64,000 bases of DNA, from NCBI RefSeq assembly GCF_025770735.1, contig NZ_JAODPB010000001.1, forward strand, positions 1,112,976 through 1,176,975, given 5' to 3'. Source of the stretch: Shouchella tritolerans (GTDB lineage Bacteria; Bacillota; Bacilli; Bacillales; Bacillaceae_D). Positions 52,857 through 61,804 of the stretch are shown in pieces (the stretch's first letter is position 1; each line of letters opens with the position of its first letter). The position numbers and the translations under genes are program-made. Below the pieces are notes generated by a model that saw only the letters and a program-made list of their open reading frames with translations, made no database searches and was not told where the DNA came from.

Positions 52857-54233
52857 ATGCCTACTATGATCCCAAATCGAATGACCCGCGGCTTAACGCT
52901 GTTTGTCGATTTGCTACTTATTATTTTTTCATATGGCTTAGCCTTTTCGATTTTAAGGGGCCAGATGACGCCAAAGAACTACGAGGCATTTGGCTCAGTG
53001 GCTCCTTGGATTTTGCTTATTAGTGTGCTGTTTCTCGGCATTTATGAATTGGACCGTCTTGTCCAGCATGATCTGTGGGATCTCGTCCGCAAATTGGCGA
53101 TTTCTTTGACATTCATAATGCTATTGACAATGACTGTGTCATTCTTTTTCCGGGAATTCGCATTGCCTCGTTCCGTTTTGCTTCTTGCCCATGTGCTTGC
53201 TTTTATTTTGTTGCTTATTTGGAAAGGGGCCTATACGAAATACAGCCAGCTTTCGCGAAAAGGAAAAGTTATGTTTATCGGCTCGGAGGAAGAGTTTGCC
53301 GAAATGGAACATAGCCTGTCGACATTCTTATCGAAAAGCAGCTACGTCAGATGGTACGATAAACGCGAGTCGCTTGCCCAACTACGGACAAAGCTAATGC
53401 AATACGATGTCGTCTTTCTCGGTTCAGGGTTAGACGAAGGCAAGAAGGACCGTCTCATGTTCCATGCGATGAAAAAGAAAAAACTTGTGTACGTTGTGCC
53501 GAAAGTAAACGATATGCTTTTAATGAATACATCGGTTACGACAATGGATGATACGATGGTCATGCAAGTAAAGCCTTTTACGTTAACGTTAACGCAACTG
53601 CTCATTAAACGGGCTGTCGACATTGCTGCATCAAGTGTGATGCTGATTGCCACGCTGCCGGTCATGCTCTTAACAGCGATCGCGATTAAGTTGGAAGATG
53701 GCGGGCCGATTTTCTTTAAACAAGAGCGGCTAGGGAAAAACCATCAACCGTTTAACATTTTAAAATTCCGCTCAATGGTTATGGACGCAGAGGCCAAAAC
53801 AGGACCTACATTAGCTAAATCAGATGATGATCGGATTACGAAAACAGGCAAGTTCATCCGCAAAACGCGGATTGATGAGCTGCCGCAACTGATCAATGTT
53901 TTGATCGGCGACATGTCTTTAGTCGGCCCTCGCCCAGAACGGGATTTCTTTGCAGAAAAGTTCCAGCGCGAGAACAAATGGTTCAACTACCGCCACGCGG
54001 TTAAACCAGGAATTACCGGTTATGCCCAAGTGATGGGGAAATATACGACGAACGTTGATAAAAAGCTGAAATTTGACTTACACTATATTCGCAACTATTC
54101 GTTTTGGCTGGACTGCATTATTTTAATGCAAACGATCTTGGTTGTCATTAATAAAGCGAAGTCAGAAGGGGAAGCAGCACCGCCAAAAGCGAGCCGTGTA
54201 TACCGCAAAAGCGAAAAAGTGTCCGTGAAGTAA
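52857..54233 (+). CDS. Undecaprenyl-phosphate sugar transferase (WbaP/CpsE type)
   Basis: The 458-residue protein has four to five N-terminal helices, a CoA-binding-like middle domain (about 135-215) and a C-terminal bacterial sugar transferase domain. The latter shows KRAVDIAASSV, KLEDGGPIFFKQERLG, FKFRSM-like LKFRSMVMDAE, TRIDELPQLINVL and DMSLVGPRPE. Such enzymes move a sugar-1-phosphate to undecaprenyl phosphate, starting a polysaccharide repeat. ATG 52857 is preferred, since AGGAG is eight bases upstream but only two from ATG 52851. It suggests an exopolysaccharide or wall-polymer pathway distinct from TagO. Confidence 0.92.
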   Translation: MPTMIPNRMTRGLTLFVDLLLIIFSYGLAFSILRGQMTPKNYEAFGSVAPWILLISVLFLGIYELDRLVQHDLWDLVRKLAISLTFIMLLTMTVSFFFREFALPRSVLLLAHVLAFILLLIWKGAYTKYSQLSRKGKVMFIGSEEEFAEMEHSLSTFLSKSSYVRWYDKRESLAQLRTKLMQYDVVFLGSGLDEGKKDRLMFHAMKKKKLVYVVPKVNDMLLMNTSVTTMDDTMVMQVKPFTLTLTQLLIKRAVDIAASSVMLIATLPVMLLTAIAIKLEDGGPIFFKQERLGKNHQPFNILKFRSMVMDAEAKTGPTLAKSDDDRITKTGKFIRKTRIDELPQLINVLIGDMSLVGPRPERDFFAEKFQRENKWFNYRHAVKPGITGYAQVMGKYTTNVDKKLKFDLHYIRNYSFWLDCIILMQTILVVINKAKSEGEAAPPKASRVYRKSEKVSVK

Positions 54234-54303
54234 GCCCCATTTCGGCAATGGCGATAACCGCCGATAAAAGACTGACTATGATGAACGTGATGCGAATAAG
54301 ACC

Positions 54304-54331
54304 ATATCCCCGCGATGATTTGTGGGGATAT
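54304..54331 (+). terminator. Hairpin before the TagF-like gene
   Basis: ATATCCCC (54304-54311) pairs perfectly with GGGGATAT (54324-54331). No clean T run follows, so it may attenuate rather than end transcription into the TagF-like gene. Confidence 0.5.
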
Positions 54332-54351
54332 CTGTTTGTTTGGGGGAAACA

Positions 54352-55545
54352 ATGCGAAAAAAAATCAAACAGCTTCCTATAATAAGGATGCTTTCCAGAT
54401 TTGTGTTTGCCTGTTTTGCGTGCCTGCCGGCCAAAAAAAAGCTTGTTATGTTTGAAAGTTTTTCAGGCAAGCAATATTCATGCAATCCACGGGCGATTTA
54501 TGAATACATGCGCTCCCATGACATGCCCTATGATCTTGTCTGGAGCGTCAATCAAGATCATATTGGCAAGTTTGAAGCACAGCAAATTCCATATGTACGG
54601 CGCCTTAGTTTAAAATGGTTTTATTATATGGCCCGTGCTGGCTTTTGGGTGACTAACAGCCGAATGCCCAATTGGGTGCCAAAACCGGCCCATACTACGT
54701 ATGTACAGACTTGGCACGGTACGCCGCTGAAAAAACTAGTCGGCGATATGGAACAGGTTCGTATGCCTGGCATATCAAAATCAACGTATATAAAAAATTT
54801 CCAAACTGAAGCAAGCCATTGGGATTATTTGCTGTCGCCTAACCCATATTCTACCGCGATCTTTAGAAGGGCGTTTGCGTTCAACAAACAAATTTTAGAG
54901 ACAGGTTACCCACGAAATGATATTCTGTATCAAGGAGATCTAGACGAAGCATCACGCCGCTTGCGGAAAAAGTACGGCATCGCGAACGGCAAGAACGTGA
55001 TTTTGTATGCGCCAACATGGAGAGATCACCAACATTATGGGCTTGGGTCCTATAAATTCGATTTGCAGTTGGACTTAGATGAGCTGTTTGCGCGATTTGG
55101 CAATGATACGATTATTTTGTTGCGCCTCCATTCATTCATAAAGGAACAATTTGATTTAGACGCATACGGTGAATTTGTAAAAGACGTATCTGCGTTCCAT
55201 GATATTAACGAACTTTACTTATTGTCGGATCTGTTAATCACGGATTACTCCTCTGTGTTTTTTGATTACGCCAATACACGGAAACCAATGATCTTTTTTG
55301 TCTATGACCTAGAAGAGTACCGTGATGAAGTCCGCGGCTTTTATTTTGACTTGGAGGCGGAAGCGCCGGGACCGGTCGTGCGGACAACAGCAGAAGTAGC
55401 AGCAGCGATTGAGCAACTGAGCGCCGAAGGCATGAAACCCTATAAGGAAAAATACGAAGCCTTTATCGAGCGTTTTTGTCACTTGGAAGACGGTAATGCG
55501 GCTAGTAGAGTTGTAACGGAAGTTTTCAAGGAGGAAGGTCTTTAA
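54352..55545 (+). CDS. CDP-glycerol glycerophosphotransferase (TagF/TagB family)
   Basis: The 397-residue protein adds glycerol phosphate from CDP-glycerol to a lipid-linked acceptor. It keeps the TagF signature WHGTPLKKL (121-129), ILYAPTWRD near 215 and ITDYSSVFFDYA near 300. A basic N-terminal segment with a hydrophobic stretch suggests membrane association. ATG 54352 has TGGGGG just upstream. It overlaps the CDP-alcohol transferase gene by one base. It lacks the GT2 domain found in the longer paralogue at 56930. Confidence 0.92.
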   Translation: MRKKIKQLPIIRMLSRFVFACFACLPAKKKLVMFESFSGKQYSCNPRAIYEYMRSHDMPYDLVWSVNQDHIGKFEAQQIPYVRRLSLKWFYYMARAGFWVTNSRMPNWVPKPAHTTYVQTWHGTPLKKLVGDMEQVRMPGISKSTYIKNFQTEASHWDYLLSPNPYSTAIFRRAFAFNKQILETGYPRNDILYQGDLDEASRRLRKKYGIANGKNVILYAPTWRDHQHYGLGSYKFDLQLDLDELFARFGNDTIILLRLHSFIKEQFDLDAYGEFVKDVSAFHDINELYLLSDLLITDYSSVFFDYANTRKPMIFFVYDLEEYRDEVRGFYFDLEAEAPGPVVRTTAEVAAAIEQLSAEGMKPYKEKYEAFIERFCHLEDGNAASRVVTEVFKEEGL

Positions 55546-56297
55546 TGGAGAATACTAAACTCCCCACCACGTGGCTCGATACAAAGGCGATCCGCGCCTA
55601 CCGTCAACAAGCGCAATCCTATAGTACGAAAGAAGATCTGTGGTCTTGGTATGTATTGCGGCGACTCTCCATCTATGTCACAATTGTGTTTTTAAAGTGG
55701 AAATGGACGCCAAATGCAGTAAGCTGGATGAGCGCTTTCTTTGTGGCTTTCTCGGGTTTTTGGCTATTGCAGGCTACTCCAGCTGCATTTATTGTTGCTT
55801 TTTTCTGTTATAACATAGGCTATTTGTTTGATTGCGTCGATGGGGAAATGGCGAGAATTTCCAATAACACATCAAAGAAAGGCTACTTTATTGACTTGCT
55901 CATCCAAGGAGCAACGCTCCCTGTGTATTTGGCCATGCCCCTGTCACTGATGGTGGCCTTAGAGTATGTGCAATTGGATTCAGTCGGGCGAGGTATCCTT
56001 TATCTGCTCATCGTTTTAATCATCATGGCGTTATTCGTACCGATTGCCTACCAGCTTACACATTCGCAATCGCCAAATGCACGTGACCCAGTCAATAAAA
56101 TTCGTACAAAAGGGCTTCTATTTGAGGCTGCTGGCGTGTTGTTAGGTTTGCCAGGTTTCTTTTTCGTCTTGGCGCTAATTACGATGTTGACAGGAATTCA
56201 GCCTACAGCTGCGCAAAGTTGGTATATCGGCGGCTTTTTGCTCGTGTTTGCCTTAAAAGTATGTGCCCGTTTTTTCTTAACGGTGCGAAGCTTTTAA
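55545..56297 (+). CDS. CDP-alcohol phosphatidyltransferase-like membrane protein with altered active site
   Basis: The 250-residue protein has about six helices and the signature D-x2-DG-x2-AR-x8-G-x3-D, with Asp96, Asp99, Gly100, Ala103, Arg104, Gly113 and Asp117. The last position of the motif, normally a catalytic Asp, is Gln121 here. The ATG overlaps the TagF-like stop (TAATG), so the genes are coupled. Family members join a CDP-activated alcohol to another alcohol; the altered residue leaves activity open. Confidence 0.85.
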   Translation: MENTKLPTTWLDTKAIRAYRQQAQSYSTKEDLWSWYVLRRLSIYVTIVFLKWKWTPNAVSWMSAFFVAFSGFWLLQATPAAFIVAFFCYNIGYLFDCVDGEMARISNNTSKKGYFIDLLIQGATLPVYLAMPLSLMVALEYVQLDSVGRGILYLLIVLIIMALFVPIAYQLTHSQSPNARDPVNKIRTKGLLFEAAGVLLGLPGFFFVLALITMLTGIQPTAAQSWYIGGFLLVFALKVCARFFLTVRSF

Positions 56298-56431
56298 TTC
56301 TACCGGATTTCCCCAAGAAATTACAAAATGCTTGCCTGTAAAATATGCTATACTGATACTATTGCAAACTAAGTGTAGAATCGACTCGAACGATAGAAGA
56401 ACCGCTACAGTGACCATAGGAGGAGAGCATC

Positions 56432-56830
56432 TTGAAAAAAGTAATTACGTACGGAACGTTTGATTTGCTCCATTGGGGCCATATTAATTTACTAAAACGG
56501 GCAAAAGATTTAGGTGACTATTTGATTGTCGCCATTTCATCAGACGAGTTTAATGCCCTTAAACAAAAAGAAGCGTACCACAGTTTTGAAAACCGCAAAA
56601 TGATCCTTGAAGCGATCCGTTATGTAGATGAAGTCATCCCTGAAAACACGTGGGAGCAAAAAGTGGAAGACGTACAAAAATATGATATCGATGTCTTTGT
56701 CATGGGAGACGATTGGAGAGGCAAATTTGACTTCTTAAAAGAGTATTGCGAAGTGGTCTATTTGCCGCGTACTGCTGGTATTTCGACGACAAAAATTAAG
56801 ACGGAATTGCTAGAGGCGAAGCAAGGATAA
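56432..56830 (+). CDS. tagD: Glycerol-3-phosphate cytidylyltransferase TagD
   Basis: TagD makes CDP-glycerol, the donor for the TagF-like enzymes encoded on both sides. The 132-residue protein has TYGTFDLLHWGH with the HxGH motif (His14, His17) and RTAGISTTKIK near the C-terminus, and matches the family length exactly. Translation starts at TTG 56432, with TAGGAGGAGAG four to ten bases upstream. It is separated from the upstream gene by 134 bases, so it probably has its own promoter. Confidence 0.96.
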   Translation: MKKVITYGTFDLLHWGHINLLKRAKDLGDYLIVAISSDEFNALKQKEAYHSFENRKMILEAIRYVDEVIPENTWEQKVEDVQKYDIDVFVMGDDWRGKFDFLKEYCEVVYLPRTAGISTTKIKTELLEAKQG

Positions 56831-56861
56831 ATTCCCATTTAGAATTTCATACTAAGAAAGG

Positions 56862-56907
56862 GAGCTCCATGCTTTAATTTAGATTGAGTGTGGAGCTCAT
56901 TTTTTTT
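56862..56907 (+). terminator. Rho-independent terminator after tagD
   Basis: GAGCTCCA (56862-56869) pairs with TGGAGCTC (56891-56898), followed by AT and eight T. The loop is long (21 bases). Confidence 0.75.
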
Positions 56908-56929
56908 CGAGGAAGGTGGCTTTATATAT

Positions 56930-59098
56930 ATGTACGAAATAAGCATTGTCACACCTGTAAGCCAACAAGACGAGAAATACATAAAACGTTGCTATGAGTC
57001 AGTAAAAGGGCAATTACAAGCAAACGTTGAATGGATTGTCATTTTAGAAGGGGATTCCCCCTTGGCAGAACAAGTTCAATTGGAGAACAGGGAAAATCCA
57101 AATGTGGATGTAAAACTTGTAGTGGACACTGAATTAAAAAATGTCAACGAAAAGCGAAATAAAGGCATTGAGGTAGCAGCAGGGGAGTACCTCTATTTTT
57201 TAGATGTCGATGATTTGCTGCATGAGCACACCCTATATGTACTATTAGAGTCAGCAAAGTCCAATAGTGACTCTTACGATGTGGTGCTTGGAGCAATAAA
57301 AGAAACGAATGTGTCCGTTCATCTACCTTCTTCCTATAGCAGGATGTTGAAGCGCCTTTTAGAAAACAGGATAGCGAAGCCGAAAACACTAGCGGTGAAA
57401 AAATACCGTGCTTCTGCTCTCAATACGCTTTTTAAGCGAAATTTTATTCTTGAGCATGGCATTTATTTTGAGGAGAATGTCCTTGGCTTTAGTGATATTT
57501 TGTTTACTTCACAAGCATACACCAAAACGACGAAGGCCGTCGTGTACGACAAGGATGCCATTTATTTAAAATTGATCCGCAATGATCCAATTAATGACCC
57601 GTCTATTGCGCAAGCGTTAAACGGCATTGAATGGTATCCCCAATCAATGGCACAAGCAATCGCTTCATTAGAAAACGGTCATCCGTTCAAAAACGTTTTG
57701 CTTAAACGTTTTTTAAAGGCTTACCACTATAAGTATTTAAACGGAATTTATAATGATGATCCAGATGACGTATATAAGGGCATTTGGGCTGACGCATTCA
57801 AACGAATCGGCCTAGATCAATTTTCTTTTAGCCGCCCAATCCATCAAAAAGAAATCCAACATTTGTGTGAAGGTCAATATAACAAGGCCGCCCGAATGGC
57901 AAATAGGCGCTTGAATTTCCGTACGTTGAAAAAGATTAAAAAGAAACCAGGGTCATATCGGCGGGTTCTTTATCAAAAATGGTTTACAAAGAAACTGGCC
58001 ATCAAGAAAGACTATATTTTGTATGAGAGCTTTTTAGGTAGAAACTATTCAGATAGCCCAAAATACATTTATGAGTATTTAAATCGCACCTACCCGGGTA
58101 AATACAAACATATATGGGTTTTTAATGATCCAGAGAGAGAAGAGCCTAAAGGGGTCGTGAAAGTAAAACGCTTTGGTTTAAAACATCTATACTTTATGGC
58201 GAGAGCGAAATTCCACGTAAATAATATGCGTCAGCCTAAATGGTTTGTTAAACGGCCTGGACAAGTATTTCTTGCAACTTGGCATGGAACCCCTTTAAAA
58301 AAGTTAGTATTTGATATGAATGAAGTACATTCAGCTAACCCGAATTATAAAAAAGATTTTTATCTCCAATCGAGGGCGTGGGACTATCTTGTCTCTGCTA
58401 ACCATTATTCGACTGAGATATTCAAACGGGCGTTCATGTTTGATAACGAGATATTGGAACATGGCTATCCAAGGAATGATTTGCTTTATGCAGAAAATAA
58501 AGAACAAATCGCAGAGCAGCTGAAAGCTAAACTGCAGTTGCCAAAAGACAAAAAAATTGTCCTTTATGCTCCTACTTGGCGCGACGATGAATTTTACAAA
58601 CCAGGGCAATACAAATTTAAGTTACAACTTGATCTAGAAAAATTAAAAGCAGCGCTTGGAGATGAGTATTTCTTTATGATCCGCACGCATTATTTTATAG
58701 CGGATAAGTTGGATTTCTCCGGGGTAGAGGATTTTGTCTATAATGCTTCACAATATGATGATGTGACCGAGCTTTATTTGTTGGCGGATGTTCTAATTAC
58801 TGACTATTCGTCTGTCTTCTTTGATTATGCAAACTTAAAACGACCGATCTTGTTCTTTACTTACGACCTTGAGAAGTACCGAGATACGTTGAGAGGTTTC
58901 TACATTGACCTTGAAACAGACGTGCCTGGCCCATTATTGAAGACAACCGATGAAATTATTGCTGCATTAGCAAACTTGAACGAAACCAAGGAGCTTTATA
59001 GGGACAGAATAGAAAAATTCTATGATGAATATTGTCACTTGGATGATGGCCGTGCCTCTGAAAAAATTGCTGAAAAAGTGATTGTTTCTGCAAAATAA
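56930..59098 (+). CDS. GT2-TagF fusion: glycosyltransferase and CDP-glycerol glycerophosphotransferase
   Basis: The 722-residue protein joins an N-terminal GT2-like domain (residues about 1-300; ISIVTPVSQQDEKYIKRC, FLDVDDLLHEH) to a C-terminal TagF domain (about 340-722; TWHGTPLKKLV, VLYAPTWRD, ITDYSSVFFDYA). The second part parallels the separate TagF-like protein at 54352. The fusion could add both a sugar and glycerol phosphate to one polymer. ATG 56930 is chosen since GAGGAAGGTGG is nine bases upstream. A terminator lies just before, so it has its own promoter or depends on read-through. Confidence 0.9.
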   Translation: MYEISIVTPVSQQDEKYIKRCYESVKGQLQANVEWIVILEGDSPLAEQVQLENRENPNVDVKLVVDTELKNVNEKRNKGIEVAAGEYLYFLDVDDLLHEHTLYVLLESAKSNSDSYDVVLGAIKETNVSVHLPSSYSRMLKRLLENRIAKPKTLAVKKYRASALNTLFKRNFILEHGIYFEENVLGFSDILFTSQAYTKTTKAVVYDKDAIYLKLIRNDPINDPSIAQALNGIEWYPQSMAQAIASLENGHPFKNVLLKRFLKAYHYKYLNGIYNDDPDDVYKGIWADAFKRIGLDQFSFSRPIHQKEIQHLCEGQYNKAARMANRRLNFRTLKKIKKKPGSYRRVLYQKWFTKKLAIKKDYILYESFLGRNYSDSPKYIYEYLNRTYPGKYKHIWVFNDPEREEPKGVVKVKRFGLKHLYFMARAKFHVNNMRQPKWFVKRPGQVFLATWHGTPLKKLVFDMNEVHSANPNYKKDFYLQSRAWDYLVSANHYSTEIFKRAFMFDNEILEHGYPRNDLLYAENKEQIAEQLKAKLQLPKDKKIVLYAPTWRDDEFYKPGQYKFKLQLDLEKLKAALGDEYFFMIRTHYFIADKLDFSGVEDFVYNASQYDDVTELYLLADVLITDYSSVFFDYANLKRPILFFTYDLEKYRDTLRGFYIDLETDVPGPLLKTTDEIIAALANLNETKELYRDRIEKFYDEYCHLDDGRASEKIAEKVIVSAK

Positions 59099-59100
59099 AG

Positions 59101-59122
59101 GCCATCTATTAGCCATCTATTA
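59101..59122. repeat. Tandem 11-bp duplication
   Basis: GCCATCTATTA occurs twice in direct succession, right after the stop of the fusion gene and before the ribosome site of the next gene. Confidence 0.85.
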
Positions 59123-59148
59123 AGAGGTGCAGATAGGAGTGGGGAAAA

Positions 59149-60693
59149 ATGGGTATCTTCAATTTATTCTCTAAAAAGGAAGATGAAAAAGCGTACTACA
59201 ACAAGGTGGATTACTCGATATTAAATGAAGCAGCGCTGAGGACAGACACGAAGGTGTCTGTAGTAGTGCCTGTATATAATGCGATCGCCTACTTAGAGAA
59301 GACAGTTGATTCAATTATTAAGCAAACGATTGGGTTTGAAAACATAACGTGCATCCTTGTCGACGATGGTTCAAATGACGGTTCAAGGGAATTGTTGAAG
59401 AGTTACTCAGAAACCTACGAGAATATCGTTAGCATTTTTCTGGGAACGAACACTGGTACCCCAGCGTTTCCGAGGAACTTGGGAACGCATTTGGCAAATT
59501 CAAAGTACATTATGTATGTAGACGCAGATGATTGGCTTTCGTTAGATGGCATTCAAATTTTGTATGATTTGTTAGAAGAGACAAATGGAAAATATGCCGT
59601 TGGAAAGTCCATTCAAGTTGACTCAAAAGGACAAAAGGTTATTGGAAGATACGAATCAAGTAAAGTCAGGCACAATGTCTCCCCTTTTTCGATCAAGCAT
59701 TTGTTTTACCATTTAGGGCCAAGAGCACGGATGATGAGTTTAGATTTAATCAAGCATCATAAAATCCGTTATCCAGAAATGAAGTTTGCTGAGGACAAGC
59801 AATTTTTTATAGATGTGATTTTGGCTGCAGGAGAAATCTCGACAACAACCGAGACAATTTATTATTTAAATCGAATCGATGACAACAATTCACTAACTAA
59901 ACAAACGGATATTGGCGAGAAAATGGACTCGAACATTAAAGTTTTAAAATACGTATTAAATAAGAAGCTGGAGCCAGAAAAAGAAAAAAACATCGTCAAC
60001 CGCTTAATTGAATTTGACTGCATTACTAGGCTTTTTGACCGGAAACACTTTGTAAAAAGCAAAGATAAACAAATGTATTACGACAAATTCCATGAGGCAA
60101 TGGGCATTTTCAAAAAGGCCAAACGCCCTTATGAAATTAGAGAGACGATTATTAAGCCAATAAACTTTATTTATTTTGACTTGGCAATGGCAAAGGATTA
60201 TGGCACGCTAGAAGCATTGGCAAAATGGTCGAAAAAAGGCGGAGAAACAAAACAGATTATAGAGAACGGGCATCCTTACAACGTTGCTGTATTGGAAAAT
60301 GGGAAAGAATTGAAAATTCCTGTTCGGTTAAAAGCGGAATTGGATACAGAAATGCAAGACCAAGAAAAAATTCAACTGAAAATTAAACTGACTGGCCATT
60401 CCCTGCCTCCGATTGAAGGAGTTGCCTTAATAGACAGAGCCAATGTGGAGAATGTCTACCAGCTACCGAATGCAGTAAAACAGAAAGAGGACTCTGTGGT
60501 GGTTTCACTAAAAATGGAAGAATTAACCGTTCTTCCAAAAGGCTCATACGAGTTTGCCCTTATGTATGAGGACTATGAAAAGAAACTAGTTAAAAAACGA
60601 ACGGAAACCACATTGACTGCTAAACTTGATAACGGCAAAAAGTTTAATCTGTATAAAACAATCAACAACAATATAGGCGTTAAAGTAAAATAA
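59149..60693 (+). CDS. GT2 glycosyltransferase of teichoic acid type
   Basis: The 514-residue protein has a GT-A domain at about 35-260 ([44 protein letters not shown]), a helical middle region, and a C-terminal beta-rich domain (residues about 390-500). This layout is like TarS/TarM- or TagE-type enzymes that decorate wall polymers, but exact specificity is unknown. AGGAGTGGGG precedes the ATG. It lies between the fusion gene and gtaB, and the 11-bp tandem repeat is upstream. Confidence 0.86.
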   Translation: MGIFNLFSKKEDEKAYYNKVDYSILNEAALRTDTKVSVVVPVYNAIAYLEKTVDSIIKQTIGFENITCILVDDGSNDGSRELLKSYSETYENIVSIFLGTNTGTPAFPRNLGTHLANSKYIMYVDADDWLSLDGIQILYDLLEETNGKYAVGKSIQVDSKGQKVIGRYESSKVRHNVSPFSIKHLFYHLGPRARMMSLDLIKHHKIRYPEMKFAEDKQFFIDVILAAGEISTTTETIYYLNRIDDNNSLTKQTDIGEKMDSNIKVLKYVLNKKLEPEKEKNIVNRLIEFDCITRLFDRKHFVKSKDKQMYYDKFHEAMGIFKKAKRPYEIRETIIKPINFIYFDLAMAKDYGTLEALAKWSKKGGETKQIIENGHPYNVAVLENGKELKIPVRLKAELDTEMQDQEKIQLKIKLTGHSLPPIEGVALIDRANVENVYQLPNAVKQKEDSVVVSLKMEELTVLPKGSYEFALMYEDYEKKLVKKRTETTLTAKLDNGKKFNLYKTINNNIGVKVK

Positions 60694-60707
60694 CCGACCA
60701 ATTAAAA

Positions 60708-60716
60708 TGGTATAAT
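60708..60716 (+). promoter_or_regulatory. Extended -10 promoter of gtaB
   Basis: TGGTATAAT combines a perfect TATAAT (60711-60716) with an upstream TG. No clear -35 is present, as is usual for extended -10 promoters. Confidence 0.6.
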
Positions 60717-60743
60717 GGCCTGCCGGTAAAGGAGTTTTTCGAA

Positions 60744-61628
60744 ATGAAACCAATCAAAAAAGCAATCATCCCAGCAGCTGGCCTAGGAACGCGTTTCCTG
60801 CCGGCCACAAAAGCAATGCCAAAAGAAATGTTGCCAATTGTCGACAAGCCGACGATTCAATACATTGTTGAAGAAGCGATTGAGTCAGGAATTGAAGACA
60901 TTATTATCGTTACTGGAAAAGGCAAACGCGCAATCGAAGACCACTTCGACCATGCGTTTGAACTCGAAGAAAACCTCGCGAAAAAAGAAAAGTTTGAGCT
61001 CCTTGAAGCGGTACAACAAGCGGGCAAAGTCGATATTCATTACATTCGCCAAAAAGAACCGAAGGGGCTTGGTCACGCGGTTTGGTGCGCTCGCAAATTC
61101 ATTGGCAACGAACCGTTTGCAGTTTTGCTTGGCGATGACATTGTCCAACATGAGAAGCCTTGTTTAAAACAGCTCATTGAACAATATGAGGAAAAACAAG
61201 CGAGTATTATAGGGGTCCAGCAAGTTCCTAGAGAAGAAACAAATCGGTATGGGATCATTGACCCTGCAAACCAAGAAGGGCGCTTGTATGGCGTTAGTCG
61301 TTTCGTTGAAAAGCCAAAAGTGGAAGAGGCGCCTTCGAACTTAGCGATATTAGGACGCTATTTGTTGACGCCAGAAATCTTTACCCATTTAGAAAAACAG
61401 GAGACTGGCGCAGGCGGAGAAATCCAGCTTACGGACGCGATTCAAAAGTTAAATGAGGAACAACAAGTCTATGCCTACGATTTTGAAGGCAAGCGCTACG
61501 ACGTGGGTGAAAAACTAGGATTTGTGTTAACAACGTTAGAATTTGCTATGCAGCGTGAAGAGCTTAAACCGGCGCTGATTAAAAAAATGAAACAATATCT
61601 AGAACTCGAAAACATGCTCAAACAGTGA
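60744..61628 (+). CDS. gtaB: UTP--glucose-1-phosphate uridylyltransferase GtaB
   Basis: GtaB makes UDP-glucose for teichoic acid glucosylation, glycolipid anchors and exopolysaccharide. The 294-residue protein has the nucleotide loop [20 protein letters not shown] (about 11-30), [16 protein letters not shown] at about 132 and VEKP. AAGGAG lies before the ATG at 60744. An extended -10 promoter precedes it, so it can be expressed independently of the glycosyltransferase genes. Confidence 0.95.
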   Translation: MKPIKKAIIPAAGLGTRFLPATKAMPKEMLPIVDKPTIQYIVEEAIESGIEDIIIVTGKGKRAIEDHFDHAFELEENLAKKEKFELLEAVQQAGKVDIHYIRQKEPKGLGHAVWCARKFIGNEPFAVLLGDDIVQHEKPCLKQLIEQYEEKQASIIGVQQVPREETNRYGIIDPANQEGRLYGVSRFVEKPKVEEAPSNLAILGRYLLTPEIFTHLEKQETGAGGEIQLTDAIQKLNEEQQVYAYDFEGKRYDVGEKLGFVLTTLEFAMQREELKPALIKKMKQYLELENMLKQ

Positions 61629-61678
61629 ACGCGACATGGGCAGTTTGACGGTTCAGATTGCCACATGGAAGCATTGAA

Positions 61679-61708
61679 GCCTGTCAACGTACTCGTTGGC
61701 AGGCTTTT
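61679..61708 (+). terminator. Rho-independent terminator after gtaB
   Basis: GCCTGTCAACG (61679-61689) pairs with CGTTGGCAGGC (61694-61704, one G:T) around TACT, followed by TTTT. Confidence 0.8.
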
Positions 61709-61765
61709 ATACGGAAGTGTGATCAAAGACAGTGTTGACCGATTGCAAAAAGGCCTTAATTTAAA

Positions 61766-61797
61766 GAGCGAGGCAACTAATTCTAGTTGCCTCGCTC
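61766..61797 (-). terminator. Terminator of the SH3b-repeat protein gene
   Basis: Perfect 14-bp arms GAGCGAGGCAACTA (61766-61779) and its complement (61784-61797) around ATTC lie eight bases after the stop on the minus strand. A T-rich stretch follows. Confidence 0.75.
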
Positions 61798-61804
61798 TCT
61801 CTGT

